Shown here: positions 1-9,007 of the stretch, in pieces
Layout: every line of letters starts with the position of its first letter
Position numbering within the stretch: position 1 is the stretch's first letter
Source: Lachnospiraceae bacterium
GTDB lineage: Bacteria > Bacillota > Clostridia > Lachnospirales > Lachnospiraceae
Direction of reading: 5' to 3'
DNA: 64,000 nucleotides
Assembly: GCA_017460885.1 (NCBI GenBank)
Contig: JAFUAB010000018.1
Location: forward strand, 119,931 to 183,930
The notes under the pieces: model-generated
What the model saw: the letters and a program-made list of their open reading frames with translations, nothing else
The model's database searches: none
What the model was told of the DNA's origin: nothing
Position numbers and translations under genes: made by a program

Positions 1-2
1 GC

Positions 3-623
3 GCTGCCCATGAACTGATCGAGGAGATGCGTGATCTGATCTCCGGTACCAGGATAAAGGGCATTTCGGTATCTTATTATGAGAACAGCGACGGATTGGG
101 AGAGTTTTTTGAGGCTGAGGGTTTTAGAACAATTCAGGGTGACCCCGTGTATGCGATGAAAATGAGTACCCTGATGGAAATGCCACTGACCAAGAGGCTG
201 ATGCAGCTGAATCCCAAACAGGAGGCCAATCCGATAGCGCATTTGATGCGTAAGGAAAAAAATATGCTGCAGGCATTTCTGTACCAGTCAACCGGTTCGG
301 CCGATTTCCTCAAGAAGAATGACGACAATCTGAGTGTATGCGCATTCGATCAGACAAACCCTGTCGGAGTCATCGTTACCGATGTTCTGGGTGAGGATAT
401 GCTTTCCATTGACCTGGTGTACAATTCATCCGCTCCGGTTTTCATGGCAGCGCTGATCAAACGCTTCTCCAAGGAACTGACGGACGCATCGCGAATGGAC
501 GATACGATCTATTTCCTGACCATCAACGAAAAGATCGATCTGTTTTTGCATGCGCTTTCCGAAGGAAATGAAGAGTTCCTGCCTTCAATAACATTGCACA
601 GGGCAGTTTGGACGGAAGAGTAA
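3..623 (+). CDS. GNAT-like protein, 5' end outside the window
   Basis: The frame is open to the left edge (residues AHELIEEM precede the first ATG at 27), so this is the C-terminal 206 residues of a longer protein. The first residues end in EAEGFRTIQGDPVYAMKM, which resembles the last strands of a GNAT acetyltransferase domain. The remaining 130 or so residues could be a second, degenerate GNAT-like half (VCAFDQTNPVGVIVTDVL, then LSIDLVYNS). This two-half layout recurs in the proteins at 16792, 32543 and 43722. No acetyl-CoA motif is visible in the part present. A strong ribosome-binding site follows and the next gene starts 30 bases on, so it probably heads the module A operon. The family is judged by layout, not by strong motifs; substrate unknown. 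Confidence 0.6.
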   Translation, partial: AAHELIEEMRDLISGTRIKGISVSYYENSDGLGEFFEAEGFRTIQGDPVYAMKMSTLMEMPLTKRLMQLNPKQEANPIAHLMRKEKNMLQAFLYQSTGSADFLKKNDDNLSVCAFDQTNPVGVIVTDVLGEDMLSIDLVYNSSAPVFMAALIKRFSKELTDASRMDDTIYFLTINEKIDLFLHALSEGNEEFLPSITLHRAVWTEE

Positions 624-653
624 AAATACAGGAATCCCAAAAGGAGGTAAACA

Positions 654-1028
654 ATGGCTGAACAATTAACCAAACAACAGCAGCAGATGGTCGAGATACA
701 GGTGGGCAATGTCCAGGAGGAACAGACCCGGACCAGAACCCGTACACGACGTGCGGATGCCGGAGACGGCGATACCCCTGTCATTCCCCGTGAACTTACC
801 AAAAAGATCTCGAAGATGAATGTTGAAGTACCCAAGGAGGAGTATCAGAATCCCGAGGTGCTCCGGACAATGTTTGCGGAGAGCTATATAGCCGATAAAT
901 TCAAGGATTTCGGCTCACCTGAGGATATGTATAATATCCTGCTTCCCTATCTGAACCAAAGCCAGATCAAAAAGACCGTATTCACGAATAAGCTTAAGGC
1001 AGACAGGAAACAGGCCTCAGGCATGTAA
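654..1028 (+). CDS. small hypothetical protein, Gln-rich start
   Basis: A 124-residue soluble protein I do not recognise. It starts at ATG 654 behind AAAGGAGG, one of the best ribosome sites in the window. The N-terminus is Gln-rich (QQQQ), followed by a basic Thr/Arg repeat (RTRTRTRR, about residues 26-33). The rest is predicted helical (LRTMFAESYIADKFKDFG, then YNILLPYLNQSQIKKT). There is no signal peptide or membrane segment. It lies between the partial GNAT-like gene and a 464-residue unknown protein and is likely co-transcribed with both. It could be a small partner or chaperone of the next protein, but nothing in the sequence proves this. Confidence 0.65.
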   Translation: MAEQLTKQQQQMVEIQVGNVQEEQTRTRTRTRRADAGDGDTPVIPRELTKKISKMNVEVPKEEYQNPEVLRTMFAESYIADKFKDFGSPEDMYNILLPYLNQSQIKKTVFTNKLKADRKQASGM

Positions 1029-1098
1029 GCACCGCAGGTTGAGAACGGGACGGCTTTCGGGCTGTCGTACCGGATCGTGATCCGACCGGGGAGTATTG

Positions 1099-2493
1099 AT
1101 GGATTTACGCGAGCTGTTTTCGGAGGATTACTCCGAAGAACGTAAAAAGAATAAGGATATTCAAAACGGAGATCCCGAATTTGATACCGAGGAGTCACGG
1201 AAGTCCGAGGAAAATTATGAAAATGATCCCGCGGAAAGGGAAAACACCCTGAACGAAATACGTGATGAGACCGAAAAAGAGGGCGCTTACAGGACTATCA
1301 TGAACTTCAATGAGAATGAGTCTGCCCTGACGCTGCACAGCGGTTCGGACGGGGAATACATGGATCGTGTGATGGAGGCCGTAGATCAATACAGGGCTGC
1401 CTTAAACAATGAGGTATGGCTTCCGGAGCATGGCATGAGGCTGGATCGTGACGCGGTCGATTTTGTGATCGAGAACCATGGAAAGAATGTATTAAGAGCC
1501 TGCAATGAGTATGAACAAAACGCTGATCCGTGGACTCCGCGGGGACATCAGCGGCTTAATACCGTCAAGGCTCTGCGTCATGCCATCAGACAGCAGCAGG
1601 AAATGATGGTCGGTGATATGTGCGTGTATGTCACCAGTGACGCTGCGGTTAAAGGAGGAAGCGTGACCTTCGAGCAGATGATCATCGAGTCTCAGTCCGG
1701 CGATCTGCAGGGCAGAAACAGGGCTGAAGCGATCCATCTGGTTGAAAGGAGCGGAGAAAAAACCGGAGCCGCCGACGATGAGGGCGCAAGAAGACGGGGC
1801 AGAAGAACCCAAAAACAGGAAGAGCTGCAGGCTACCGACGTGGAAGAGAAGAAGGATACCCAGGAGAAGAGGAATGACAGCCTGAAGATGCGCGGTAATA
1901 AGCTCGGATACAGCTTTGTGGTCAACTTCCTCGGTAAGGAAGGGGCAGGCCTGTTGCCGTTCAACCCCAATTCCATGGCTAACGCAAAGAGCGTGACCGA
2001 GCTGGAAGAGATCACCGACTTTGTGCCCTTTGATAAGCTTATGGGAAGCAACCCCGCTGATTACAACCTGCAGATGAGTGTAAATGCCCAGAATCAGATC
2101 AATACGATCAAAATGCTCGGACTTCTGATAGGGGTTTCCGATTTTGCAAATCTGGCAAATAACAGAAATCTTTTATTTAAGGCTCATAAACGTGGTAAAA
2201 TGGTTTATGTTGATTCGGTTGTGCTGCGTGATCCGATAGCTGCGTCGCAGTCTCTCAGCGGAAATCTGACCAAACCCGAATTTGAAGCTCTGGTTGATGA
2301 TATCGGTATAGACGGCGGCGGAGGAGAGGAGCTGATACAGAGGCTTGACAGGCTTATCAACAGCCTGAATCAGGACATGAATGCCAGGGATTCCAATGTG
2401 ATCAAGCGCGCACAGAGGCTGTTTGCCGTACTTGCAGTGTACCTGATGACGGGACGCAATGCCGATGCGATCCCCGACCGGTATTTTCTGTAG
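1099..2493 (+). CDS. hypothetical acidic protein of module A
   Basis: A 464-residue protein of unknown function. I place the start at ATG 1099, behind GGGGAG at 1089-1094; the TTG just before it is less likely. The first 60 residues are very acidic and charged. A basic patch (GARRRGRRTQKQ) lies near residue 235, followed by a charged linker. The C-terminal 200 residues look globular (SFVVNFLGKEGAGLLPFNPN near 275, then FVPFDKLMG and MLGLLIGVSDFANLANN) and end in helices. There is no signal peptide, membrane segment or enzyme motif I can name. Charged linkers joined to a folded C-terminal domain are also seen in the 782-residue protein at 10398. It may be the effector-like member of module A. 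Confidence 0.65.
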   Translation: MDLRELFSEDYSEERKKNKDIQNGDPEFDTEESRKSEENYENDPAERENTLNEIRDETEKEGAYRTIMNFNENESALTLHSGSDGEYMDRVMEAVDQYRAALNNEVWLPEHGMRLDRDAVDFVIENHGKNVLRACNEYEQNADPWTPRGHQRLNTVKALRHAIRQQQEMMVGDMCVYVTSDAAVKGGSVTFEQMIIESQSGDLQGRNRAEAIHLVERSGEKTGAADDEGARRRGRRTQKQEELQATDVEEKKDTQEKRNDSLKMRGNKLGYSFVVNFLGKEGAGLLPFNPNSMANAKSVTELEEITDFVPFDKLMGSNPADYNLQMSVNAQNQINTIKMLGLLIGVSDFANLANNRNLLFKAHKRGKMVYVDSVVLRDPIAASQSLSGNLTKPEFEALVDDIGIDGGGGEELIQRLDRLINSLNQDMNARDSNVIKRAQRLFAVLAVYLMTGRNADAIPDRYFL

Positions 2494-2598
2494 GAAGGGC
2501 TGATCGATCTATGTACCGGTCAGCGGTAAATACCTTTTGCCCCCGGCATCAAAACAAAAGTTTGCAGTATCCATGGTTTACCTGCGATTGGAGGATGT

Positions 2599-3249
2599 AT
2601 GAAACTCGAAGAAGATTACAATGAAGAGATAGTAATATTAGATGGAGAAGGCTTCGAAGCAGAGAGATCCGGAGAGGAGAATAACGGTGAAGAGAAGTCC
2701 TTTTCAGATCAGACCGGTGACAGTGGGGAGCCGGCAGAGTCCGCGTCCTCAGATGAAAATGAAACTCCTTTAAAGGTAAATGTCGTCCGCGCACAAAAGA
2801 ATTCTCCGAAGATCAACTGGAAAGCGGTGCTTATCGCTGTAGCTGTGGTGGCTGTAGCGGTATTTCTGATAGTGCGTATATATAAGGGATCCGCCGTGGA
2901 TCCCCAGACCATAGTCGGACAATGGACCGATCATGAGCATGATGATGCGTCTCTCGATATATGGGACACCGACGGAGAAACCTTTGTCGGGATGAGTTCA
3001 TGGCAGGTGGAATATAATTCGGCGGTATTTCTCGATTTCGAAGCGGTTGCCGACAGACAGGGACTTAAGGTCGTCAGCTGCAAGCGAACCGATATGGTAT
3101 TTGATGAGATAGGAGACGGCGAGGAAACCATTGTTTATGAGAATGCTACCGGTACGATCCGATTGGATCAGGACGGCCATGCCAGACTGACCATAGACGG
3201 AGATCCGGATACGGAGACGTTTGTATTTGAGCTTGAAGGAGCATATTGA
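2599..3249 (+). CDS. single-pass membrane protein, unknown
   Basis: A 216-residue protein starting at ATG 2599 behind GGAGG. The first 70 residues are acidic and probably cytoplasmic. One membrane segment follows at about residues 75-93 (VLIAVAVVAVAVFLIVRIY), leaving about 120 residues that should lie outside. The outer part opens with VGQWTDHEHDDASLDIWD and is rich in beta strands, which suggests a small lipocalin-like or immunoglobulin-like fold; that is a guess from pattern only. It is followed after 3 bases by another single-pass protein (3253), so the two probably act together at the membrane. No family recognised. Confidence 0.7.
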   Translation: MKLEEDYNEEIVILDGEGFEAERSGEENNGEEKSFSDQTGDSGEPAESASSDENETPLKVNVVRAQKNSPKINWKAVLIAVAVVAVAVFLIVRIYKGSAVDPQTIVGQWTDHEHDDASLDIWDTDGETFVGMSSWQVEYNSAVFLDFEAVADRQGLKVVSCKRTDMVFDEIGDGEETIVYENATGTIRLDQDGHARLTIDGDPDTETFVFELEGAY

Positions 3250-3252
3250 TAT

Positions 3253-4128
3253 ATGAAAAATATGTCTAAAGGCGGTATAGCGATGATGGTGGCCGCGGGT
3301 ATATATTTAGTCGCGGGGCTTGGAGCCGGCGCTTTCAGAGTCACTCAGAGCCGGACAACGGAGAATGTTTCTCAGGATCCCGAAACAGCTGATCAGGGAG
3401 ATCATGCTGCACTGGATGTTGACGCGTCGGAAGTGGAAGACCATACCATGACCGAAGAAGAGTATGAGGAATTTATGAAGCTCTACGGTTCACAGTTCCA
3501 GGATCCGGCTGAAACGGAAGCTTCATCGCAGTCGTCCGTTGCCACGCCTGCGACCGCTTCCGATACGACGAATGCGTCTGCCGGGAACACTGATACTGCC
3601 GCTGAAACCGCAGCCGGTGATGCGTTATCCGACACCGGGTCCGACGACAGCGTATCAGACACTGCCGCCGATACTGAGGATGCAGCCTCGACGGATGAAC
3701 TATCGCCCTTCGACCAGCTTGGCAATGACAGCAGCCTGCCGGCAGGCACCGCGGATGATACAACAGCTGACATCGATAAGGCCGGTAATTCGGCTGCGGC
3801 ATCGGCTGCCGATACGAGCCGGACTTACGCTACATATACGATAACCGGATATGACGGGGCTCTGACGCTCCACTCTACCAAGACCGAGAAGAATGACAGC
3901 GTAGGCAATGTTCCCGAGGGCTATACCGGTTATATCATTGCCGATCCCGCGCCCATAGATAAGCGGACCCTTGTCTTGTATCAGGGAACCCTTGGATACA
4001 TCAGTAATATGTATATCAAACGAACCGAGATTTCGGCGGATCAGTATCCGGCCGAATTATTGAAACTTACATCCGATGATGCCGGCAAGACCGTCCTTGA
4101 GGGTGCCGCCGGTCCATTGGAAAAATAA
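3253..4128 (+). CDS. membrane-anchored protein with SH3-like C-terminus
   Basis: A 291-residue protein behind AAGGAG. It has an N-terminal membrane anchor (MMVAAGIYLVAGLGAGAF, about residues 10-28), a long Ala/Thr/Asp-rich low-complexity linker (about 35-185) and a compact C-terminal domain (about 190-270, starting TYTITGYDGALTLHS and ending YISNMYIKRTEI). The C-terminal domain and the short tail after it match the layout of the protein at 13127 in module B, whose domain carries a clearer bacterial SH3 signature (LNLREEPSQDAGVVAKL). I therefore call both paralogous envelope-facing SH3b-like proteins. SH3b domains usually bind wall peptides or other proteins. The stop is 5 bases before the next start. 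Confidence 0.7.
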   Translation: MKNMSKGGIAMMVAAGIYLVAGLGAGAFRVTQSRTTENVSQDPETADQGDHAALDVDASEVEDHTMTEEEYEEFMKLYGSQFQDPAETEASSQSSVATPATASDTTNASAGNTDTAAETAAGDALSDTGSDDSVSDTAADTEDAASTDELSPFDQLGNDSSLPAGTADDTTADIDKAGNSAAASAADTSRTYATYTITGYDGALTLHSTKTEKNDSVGNVPEGYTGYIIADPAPIDKRTLVLYQGTLGYISNMYIKRTEISADQYPAELLKLTSDDAGKTVLEGAAGPLEK

Positions 4129-4133
4129 ACCAG

Positions 4134-4982
4134 ATGAACATCTTTGAGATCACGGAAGATAATATTGAACAGTACGGTTCATATATTGATCCCGATGCTG
4201 CCGAATACCTGGCCCGTGAATATTACCACGGGTTTGTAAACTGTGACGATGAAGAACCGGTCGCTGCTATAATCTACGAGATCCTCTACTCTGAGGATGA
4301 CAACAGGGATACGGAAGAAAGGGTGATCTGGCTTAGGATCGATGATGACGCTGCAGGTCAGGAGCTGCTTGACAGTTTTTGCGACTACTCCGATACGGAT
4401 AGTGTGTCGAAGATAATCTGCGATATCGAACCCGGTGACAAGGACAGGTATTCGGATTTTTTTGTAAGATCCGGTTTCAGCCTGCAGGAGATCGAGGACC
4501 AGAGCATCACCGTGACTCTCGGTGATTTCAGAGAGATCAGATTTGCCAGATCACTGTACAGCCCCGAGTTCATCAAGAGTCTCGATGAGATCGGACGCAG
4601 GACTTTCAGACGCGGTCTGGTGGATTGTGTATATAATATCAACAGGGTATTCCCGGACGACCTCACGATGCTTCCCATTGAATGGTTTGACACGGATATT
4701 TCGTGTTTTGACGAAGCTGACGGACAGAGTTACGGGTTTCTTTTATTTCATCGCAGTTATTCGGGGATCTATCATGTGGAGCTTCTGGCAGACTGGGGAA
4801 CCGATGCCAAACACAGTCTCCTTTTTATGATCAGATATTCCCTGAGCAAGGCTTATGAAACGCTCCCGGATGATACTAAGCTTGTGATCAACAGATACGA
4901 TGCCGGTTCAAAGGCACTATGTGATCTTGTATTCCCCGGCGTTCACGGAGCATCGTGTATACGTGCCGTCAGAACGCATTGA
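4134..4982 (+). CDS. GNAT-like two-half protein, probably non-catalytic
   Basis: A 282-residue soluble protein. Its N-terminal half follows the GNAT layout: a Met-x-Ile start, a strand with EEPVAAIIYEIL, a strand ERVIWLRIDDDAAGQEL where motif A should be, then SDFFVRSGFSLQEIEDQSIT resembling the last strands. The RxxGxG/A acetyl-CoA loop seen in 9817, 16792 and 43722 is missing (DDDAAG occupies that place), so I doubt acetyltransferase activity. The second half (about 135-282) may be another GNAT-like fold. It sits between the SH3-like membrane protein and two polytopic membrane proteins in module A. Assignment rests on layout and on analogy with the other modules. Confidence 0.55.
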   Translation: MNIFEITEDNIEQYGSYIDPDAAEYLAREYYHGFVNCDDEEPVAAIIYEILYSEDDNRDTEERVIWLRIDDDAAGQELLDSFCDYSDTDSVSKIICDIEPGDKDRYSDFFVRSGFSLQEIEDQSITVTLGDFREIRFARSLYSPEFIKSLDEIGRRTFRRGLVDCVYNINRVFPDDLTMLPIEWFDTDISCFDEADGQSYGFLLFHRSYSGIYHVELLADWGTDAKHSLLFMIRYSLSKAYETLPDDTKLVINRYDAGSKALCDLVFPGVHGASCIRAVRTH

Positions 4983-4992
4983 GGTGATCGAT

Positions 4993-5685
4993 ATGTATGA
5001 GTTTCTTTTTGATAAAAGTTCACAATTTGGATCTCTGGCGATCAATATAGCAGCCATAGTGATGCTTGCGACAGTGTTTATCCATACCGGGGCGTATCGT
5101 AAACGCGCACAGCTTGCCGATAAGCTCTTTTTTGCCGTATTATGTCTCAACATAGCAGCTGTGGTTCTTAACATTATATACGGAATCCTGATGCACGGAC
5201 TGAACGTAGTGCCGGTAATTTTGCAGATCATCCTGACATTAATATATATGGTTTATTCTTTTACACTACAGCTGATCGTTTATCTGATGGCAATGTTTCT
5301 GACGGTCATCTCGGGATATGAGGATAAAGTCAGGAAATACTGGCTGGCAATGGCTCTGCCGATGATGTTTCCTGTATTTCTCATCAGCAATTTATTTAAC
5401 GGATGGTTGTACGATGTTGCGGATCCTTTTGCAGAAATGATGAGCTACCGGTTCCATTTACTTCTGCTGGTTCCGATGCTGATCTATATTTTTTTATGCC
5501 TCCCCAATTTCTGGAAGCTCGGTAAACCGATGATCCTTTTGATGATAATACTGATCGCGACCAATTTTTCTATCAGCTATTATTTACCTGATATTCGTAT
5601 ATCGGCATTCATTATGACCTTGTTTGTGGTATTTTCCCACATATGCATGATGAACACTTCTTTCTATGAGGAGGTGAGGCCGTGA
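4993..5685 (+). CDS. polytopic (about 7 TM) membrane protein
   Basis: A 230-residue hydrophobic protein. ATG 4993 behind GAGGTGA (4981-4987) is a better start than in-frame starts further upstream, which would overlap the previous gene. About seven membrane segments fill the whole length (for example INIAAIVMLATVFIHTGAY, ILLMIILIATNFSISYYL, FIMTLFVVFSHICMM). No soluble domain follows. The arrangement resembles the sensor half of Lachnospiraceae 7TM-GGDEF proteins without the output domain. Its stop overlaps the next start in GTGA (5682-5685), so it is translationally coupled to a second 7TM protein that does carry a C-terminal domain; the two may form a complex. Confidence 0.7.
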   Translation: MYEFLFDKSSQFGSLAINIAAIVMLATVFIHTGAYRKRAQLADKLFFAVLCLNIAAVVLNIIYGILMHGLNVVPVILQIILTLIYMVYSFTLQLIVYLMAMFLTVISGYEDKVRKYWLAMALPMMFPVFLISNLFNGWLYDVADPFAEMMSYRFHLLLLVPMLIYIFLCLPNFWKLGKPMILLMIILIATNFSISYYLPDIRISAFIMTLFVVFSHICMMNTSFYEEVRP

Positions 5686-6755
5686 TCGCAAAGCTGCTTG
5701 GAATTCCCCTGCTTCAGGTCTCCATATTCCTTGATCTGGCCTCTTTCTATCTGATCGGAGGGCTGCTGCTTTTGTCCAATAAACTCAGTCTGAAGGAGAA
5801 TAATCCCAGAGCGAAGTTTTTTGTACTGCTGTGCATCTTTAATCTGCTGGATTCACTGCTGTCAATTATATGGTATGGTTCCATGTTTATCACGGGCAGA
5901 ACCGTCAGCTTCCTTGCCACTGTGGATACATTTGCATCGGAACTGTCATTTATCGGATTCTGTGCCGGATGGTCCGCATATGTATTGTACATGCTGTATG
6001 AGAGCAAAGACATGGTGAAGCGCGGATTTAAAAAGGCGATCATGCCCGCAACCGGATGTCTGGTCGTACTGGTATTGATAAACGGAGTCGCTTCCCATTA
6101 CACCGAGAGTTCTCCGAAGCTTTTGGGAGTGGTCACTGTTACCAGCTCTCTGATCCATCTGATCGAACTCGGATTCTTTATCGGATCCGGAGTTGTGATC
6201 TACAGATACAGGCGATCCCATCTGAATTCGCCGACGATCCGGGTCATGCCCTTTATAGTACCGATGGTTCTGACGATGGGTCTCACGGAGTATATGAGCT
6301 TCTCGGTTATGTCGTTTGGGTGTTCCGTGGCTCTTATCGATCTGTATTTCTCGATGATAGAGATCTGGAAATATAAGGACAGCGATCAAAGCTATTATAA
6401 GTCGGAGTACACAGAAGAGATCGTAAAGGAAGCCGAATCGGGCAAAAGGACTCTCGGAAGCGCTCTTTATATCGATGTTTCCGGCAATGCCGACGAGCTG
6501 CCAAACATTGTGAATGCAGAGCTTCCCCATAGAATGGAGCTTGTCAGGATCAATACCGATGATTTCGTGGTCTTCGTTGAGAGCCGCAAGCAGACCTTCC
6601 TCAAATCTCTCTGCGATATCATCGAGGATGTGATCCTCGAGTACGACGAAGAGCATCCGGATGATCTGATCAACGTCGAGATCAGCGTCCTCAGGATAGA
6701 TGACAACGAACCCCCGGGGGATTTTGTAAGACGTGTGATGCAGGGGGTGAAGTGA
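5682..6755 (+). CDS. 7TM sensor with degenerate GGDEF-like domain
   Basis: A 357-residue protein starting at GTG 5682, overlapping the previous stop by 4 bases. About seven membrane segments cover residues 10-230. The last 120 or so residues are cytoplasmic (LGSALYIDVSGN, RMELVRINTDDFVVFV, LINVEISVLRIDDN) and follow the strand-helix order of a GGDEF domain; in particular INTDDFVVFV sits where active enzymes have GGDEF. The catalytic motif is absent, so this may be a receptor or partner rather than a diguanylate cyclase. It closes module A. The GGDEF relationship is a weak fold-level reading. Confidence 0.6.
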   Translation: MIAKLLGIPLLQVSIFLDLASFYLIGGLLLLSNKLSLKENNPRAKFFVLLCIFNLLDSLLSIIWYGSMFITGRTVSFLATVDTFASELSFIGFCAGWSAYVLYMLYESKDMVKRGFKKAIMPATGCLVVLVLINGVASHYTESSPKLLGVVTVTSSLIHLIELGFFIGSGVVIYRYRRSHLNSPTIRVMPFIVPMVLTMGLTEYMSFSVMSFGCSVALIDLYFSMIEIWKYKDSDQSYYKSEYTEEIVKEAESGKRTLGSALYIDVSGNADELPNIVNAELPHRMELVRINTDDFVVFVESRKQTFLKSLCDIIEDVILEYDEEHPDDLINVEISVLRIDDNEPPGDFVRRVMQGVK

Positions 6756-7002
6756 GGGCGTGACAAATCCCCATGAATTCCTCGCTCGTGAGATGAGGAT
6801 AGAGTGTTAAGTGACGGTGGCGCAAAGTCACACATAGAGACGTTAGAGTATAGTATAATATAAAGATGATCTGTTGGAGAATAAGGTGCTTAAAGAGCAG
6901 GTTTTACTGCGCCGGGATTATGGAGCAACAGTCGGAACAGGCACGCATAAGTTCGGTATAGTAAATTTGATCATGTATTGATTTTTAGTACGGAGAATGT
7001 AT
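6756..7002 (+). other. intergenic region with weak promoter-like site
   Basis: A 247-base gap between module A and a surface-protein gene. A TATAAT hexamer lies at 6854-6859, but no convincing -35 sequence is spaced correctly upstream. A short inverted pair GTGAC/GTCAC lies near 6812-6832. No open frame with a ribosome-binding site is visible. Confidence 0.3.
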
Positions 7003-8928
7003 ATGAAAAATAAGAGATTGATAGGACAACACAGACTGTTAACTTCAGCATTGGCTGTCATCCTGAGTATATCAATGGCGGTGCCGGTACCTGCTATGGC
7101 ACAGGAAATCAACGTGGGTGATTCGGCTTTCATAAGCGAGACGGATATTGCGGATGGGAGCAGCGCCGTGTATGACGGTGACCTTTCGGATGTGAGTGTC
7201 GTTGCGAATGATACGGATGCGGAAGCTGCGGATGAGTCCGCCGATATTGACGCACTCGGTGCTCCGGGAACCGACCTGACTGACAACACACTTTTTGATG
7301 TAAGCTTTAAGGATGAGGCTGCGGATCCCTATGAAGGCATGTGCTACAACGACGAAAAGAAGCACTACGAGATAGTGTATCAGGGAGATGATTATAAGCC
7401 TTCGATCTATGTGCAGGGCAAGTACGGCAGACTCAGCGAGGACACTGATTATACCATTTCCTATGAGGATAAGCCCAGGATCAACAAGGATGGTTTATGT
7501 TACAGGCTCGCCATCACCGGCAAGGGCAATTTCACAGGCTCCAAAACCGTTGATTATTATATTATCCCCGCGGATCTTTCGGTAGCAAAGGAAAAAGGTC
7601 TGCTTTTTGCTCCGGATACGATCTGCGTAACCGCAGGAAGCACCGTGACCCCGCTTGTGGTATATCGCGGACAGAAGCTGACTGATGAGGATATCTTTTA
7701 CAAGAAGCTTTACAAGTATTACTCTGACGAGAAGCTGACGATCACTCCGGTTCAAAACAGCCTGTATTTCAGCGGTTCACTTGAGGATATCGATGTGAAG
7801 ATCGTTACGAAGGATTATCTGGATAAGTATTCGATCAAGCCGTCCTACAAATTGCAGAAGCATTGTTACAACGGTGAGGAACAGACCCTTGGCACCACGG
7901 CTCCGGAGGACTATCTGACACCGTCCGAGCTGACCGTCAAGATCGCAAACAATATCACTCCGCTTAAGGAGGATGTGGATTACAAGGTGTATTATTATAA
8001 GAATCTGGATGCCGGCACTGCCTGTGCGGTAATCTACGGAACAGGCGATTATTACGGCTTTGCTACTAAGCAGTTCAAGATCCTGCCGGATAAGACGAGT
8101 GAGATCACGGCTGAGCTTACTGATCCCGAGACAGTCAATTACTATACTTCCGCAGGTGCCAAACCCGATGTCACGGTGTCGATCCATCGTGAATCCGGCG
8201 ACGAGATCCTGACTAAGAATGTGGATTACAAGGTTTCGTATTCCGGCAATAAAAAGGTGGGTACAGCCACATATACCGTGTCATTTATCAAGAATTTCAG
8301 CGGACATCCGGCGATCAAGAAGGTACCCTTTGAGGTATCCGCAGCGCGTATAGAGGAAGCTACGGTCATCTGTCCGAATCTTTTCTATGGCAAAAAGCCC
8401 GCGGCCTATCGTTCAAAGCCTATCGTAGTCATCGACGGCAGGACCATAGGCACCGCGGAATATACCGTCACTTACCTGGACGGAGAGACGGAGCTTGGCA
8501 AAAAGGACAAGATAGCACTGGCGGATGATGAGAATTCAAAGGTCATCACGGTCAGGATCACGGGACGGAAACATTATGCCGGAGTTGTCGACGGTACTTA
8601 CATGGTCGTCAAAAAGACCGCCGATGCCGTGAATATGTCCAAGGTCAAGATCGTAGCATTCGAAAAGAACGGCAAGGGCAAGGACGTATCCATCCCCAAA
8701 CAGACCTATACCGCCGATCCGATATGCCCGGAGCTCCGTGTGCTCTATAAGGTTGGCAAGGTATGGCTCGAGCTGGATCCCGACGAGTACGAGGTATACT
8801 ATTACGCCAATATCAACAAGGGTACCGGCCGTATCATCCTGAACGGTAAAGGCTCAGCGGCCATCGGATGTAAGAAAGGCTCCTTCGGAATAAGCGCCAA
8901 GGATATAACGATGCTGAAGCTGGATTGA
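7003..8928 (+). CDS. secreted repeat-built surface protein
   Basis: A 641-residue exported protein. I choose ATG 7003 because GGAG (6992-6995) is well spaced for it and too close for ATG 6997. A signal peptide is clear (positive start, then ALAVILSISMAVPVPAMA). After an acidic spacer of about 70 residues there are roughly five divergent repeats of 85-110 residues, each with the pattern 'DYTISY ... N ... GTA ... I-G-G-x-Y-G ... F-I' (for example EDVDYKVYYYKNLDAGTA). The same repeat type ends the metalloprotease at 26302. Such repeats are common in clostridial surface proteins and are thought to be immunoglobulin-like. No LPxTG or SLH anchor is visible, so it may be released or held non-covalently. 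Confidence 0.75.
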   Translation: MKNKRLIGQHRLLTSALAVILSISMAVPVPAMAQEINVGDSAFISETDIADGSSAVYDGDLSDVSVVANDTDAEAADESADIDALGAPGTDLTDNTLFDVSFKDEAADPYEGMCYNDEKKHYEIVYQGDDYKPSIYVQGKYGRLSEDTDYTISYEDKPRINKDGLCYRLAITGKGNFTGSKTVDYYIIPADLSVAKEKGLLFAPDTICVTAGSTVTPLVVYRGQKLTDEDIFYKKLYKYYSDEKLTITPVQNSLYFSGSLEDIDVKIVTKDYLDKYSIKPSYKLQKHCYNGEEQTLGTTAPEDYLTPSELTVKIANNITPLKEDVDYKVYYYKNLDAGTACAVIYGTGDYYGFATKQFKILPDKTSEITAELTDPETVNYYTSAGAKPDVTVSIHRESGDEILTKNVDYKVSYSGNKKVGTATYTVSFIKNFSGHPAIKKVPFEVSAARIEEATVICPNLFYGKKPAAYRSKPIVVIDGRTIGTAEYTVTYLDGETELGKKDKIALADDENSKVITVRITGRKHYAGVVDGTYMVVKKTADAVNMSKVKIVAFEKNGKGKDVSIPKQTYTADPICPELRVLYKVGKVWLELDPDEYEVYYYANINKGTGRIILNGKGSAAIGCKKGSFGISAKDITMLKLD

Positions 8929-9007
8929 TAAAAGCCGGCCTGACAACGGATTACCGAAATATGGTCGTACAGAATGAGCGACGATTGACGAATAAGGATT
9001 CAATGAA

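Noticed and set aside
654-1028. Small module A protein as a WXG100/ESX secretion substrate
   Set aside because: No WXG motif or YxxxD/E end, and no EssC-like ATPase is visible in the window.
5682-6755. Active diguanylate cyclase
   Set aside because: The GGDEF motif is absent; only the fold order resembles the family.
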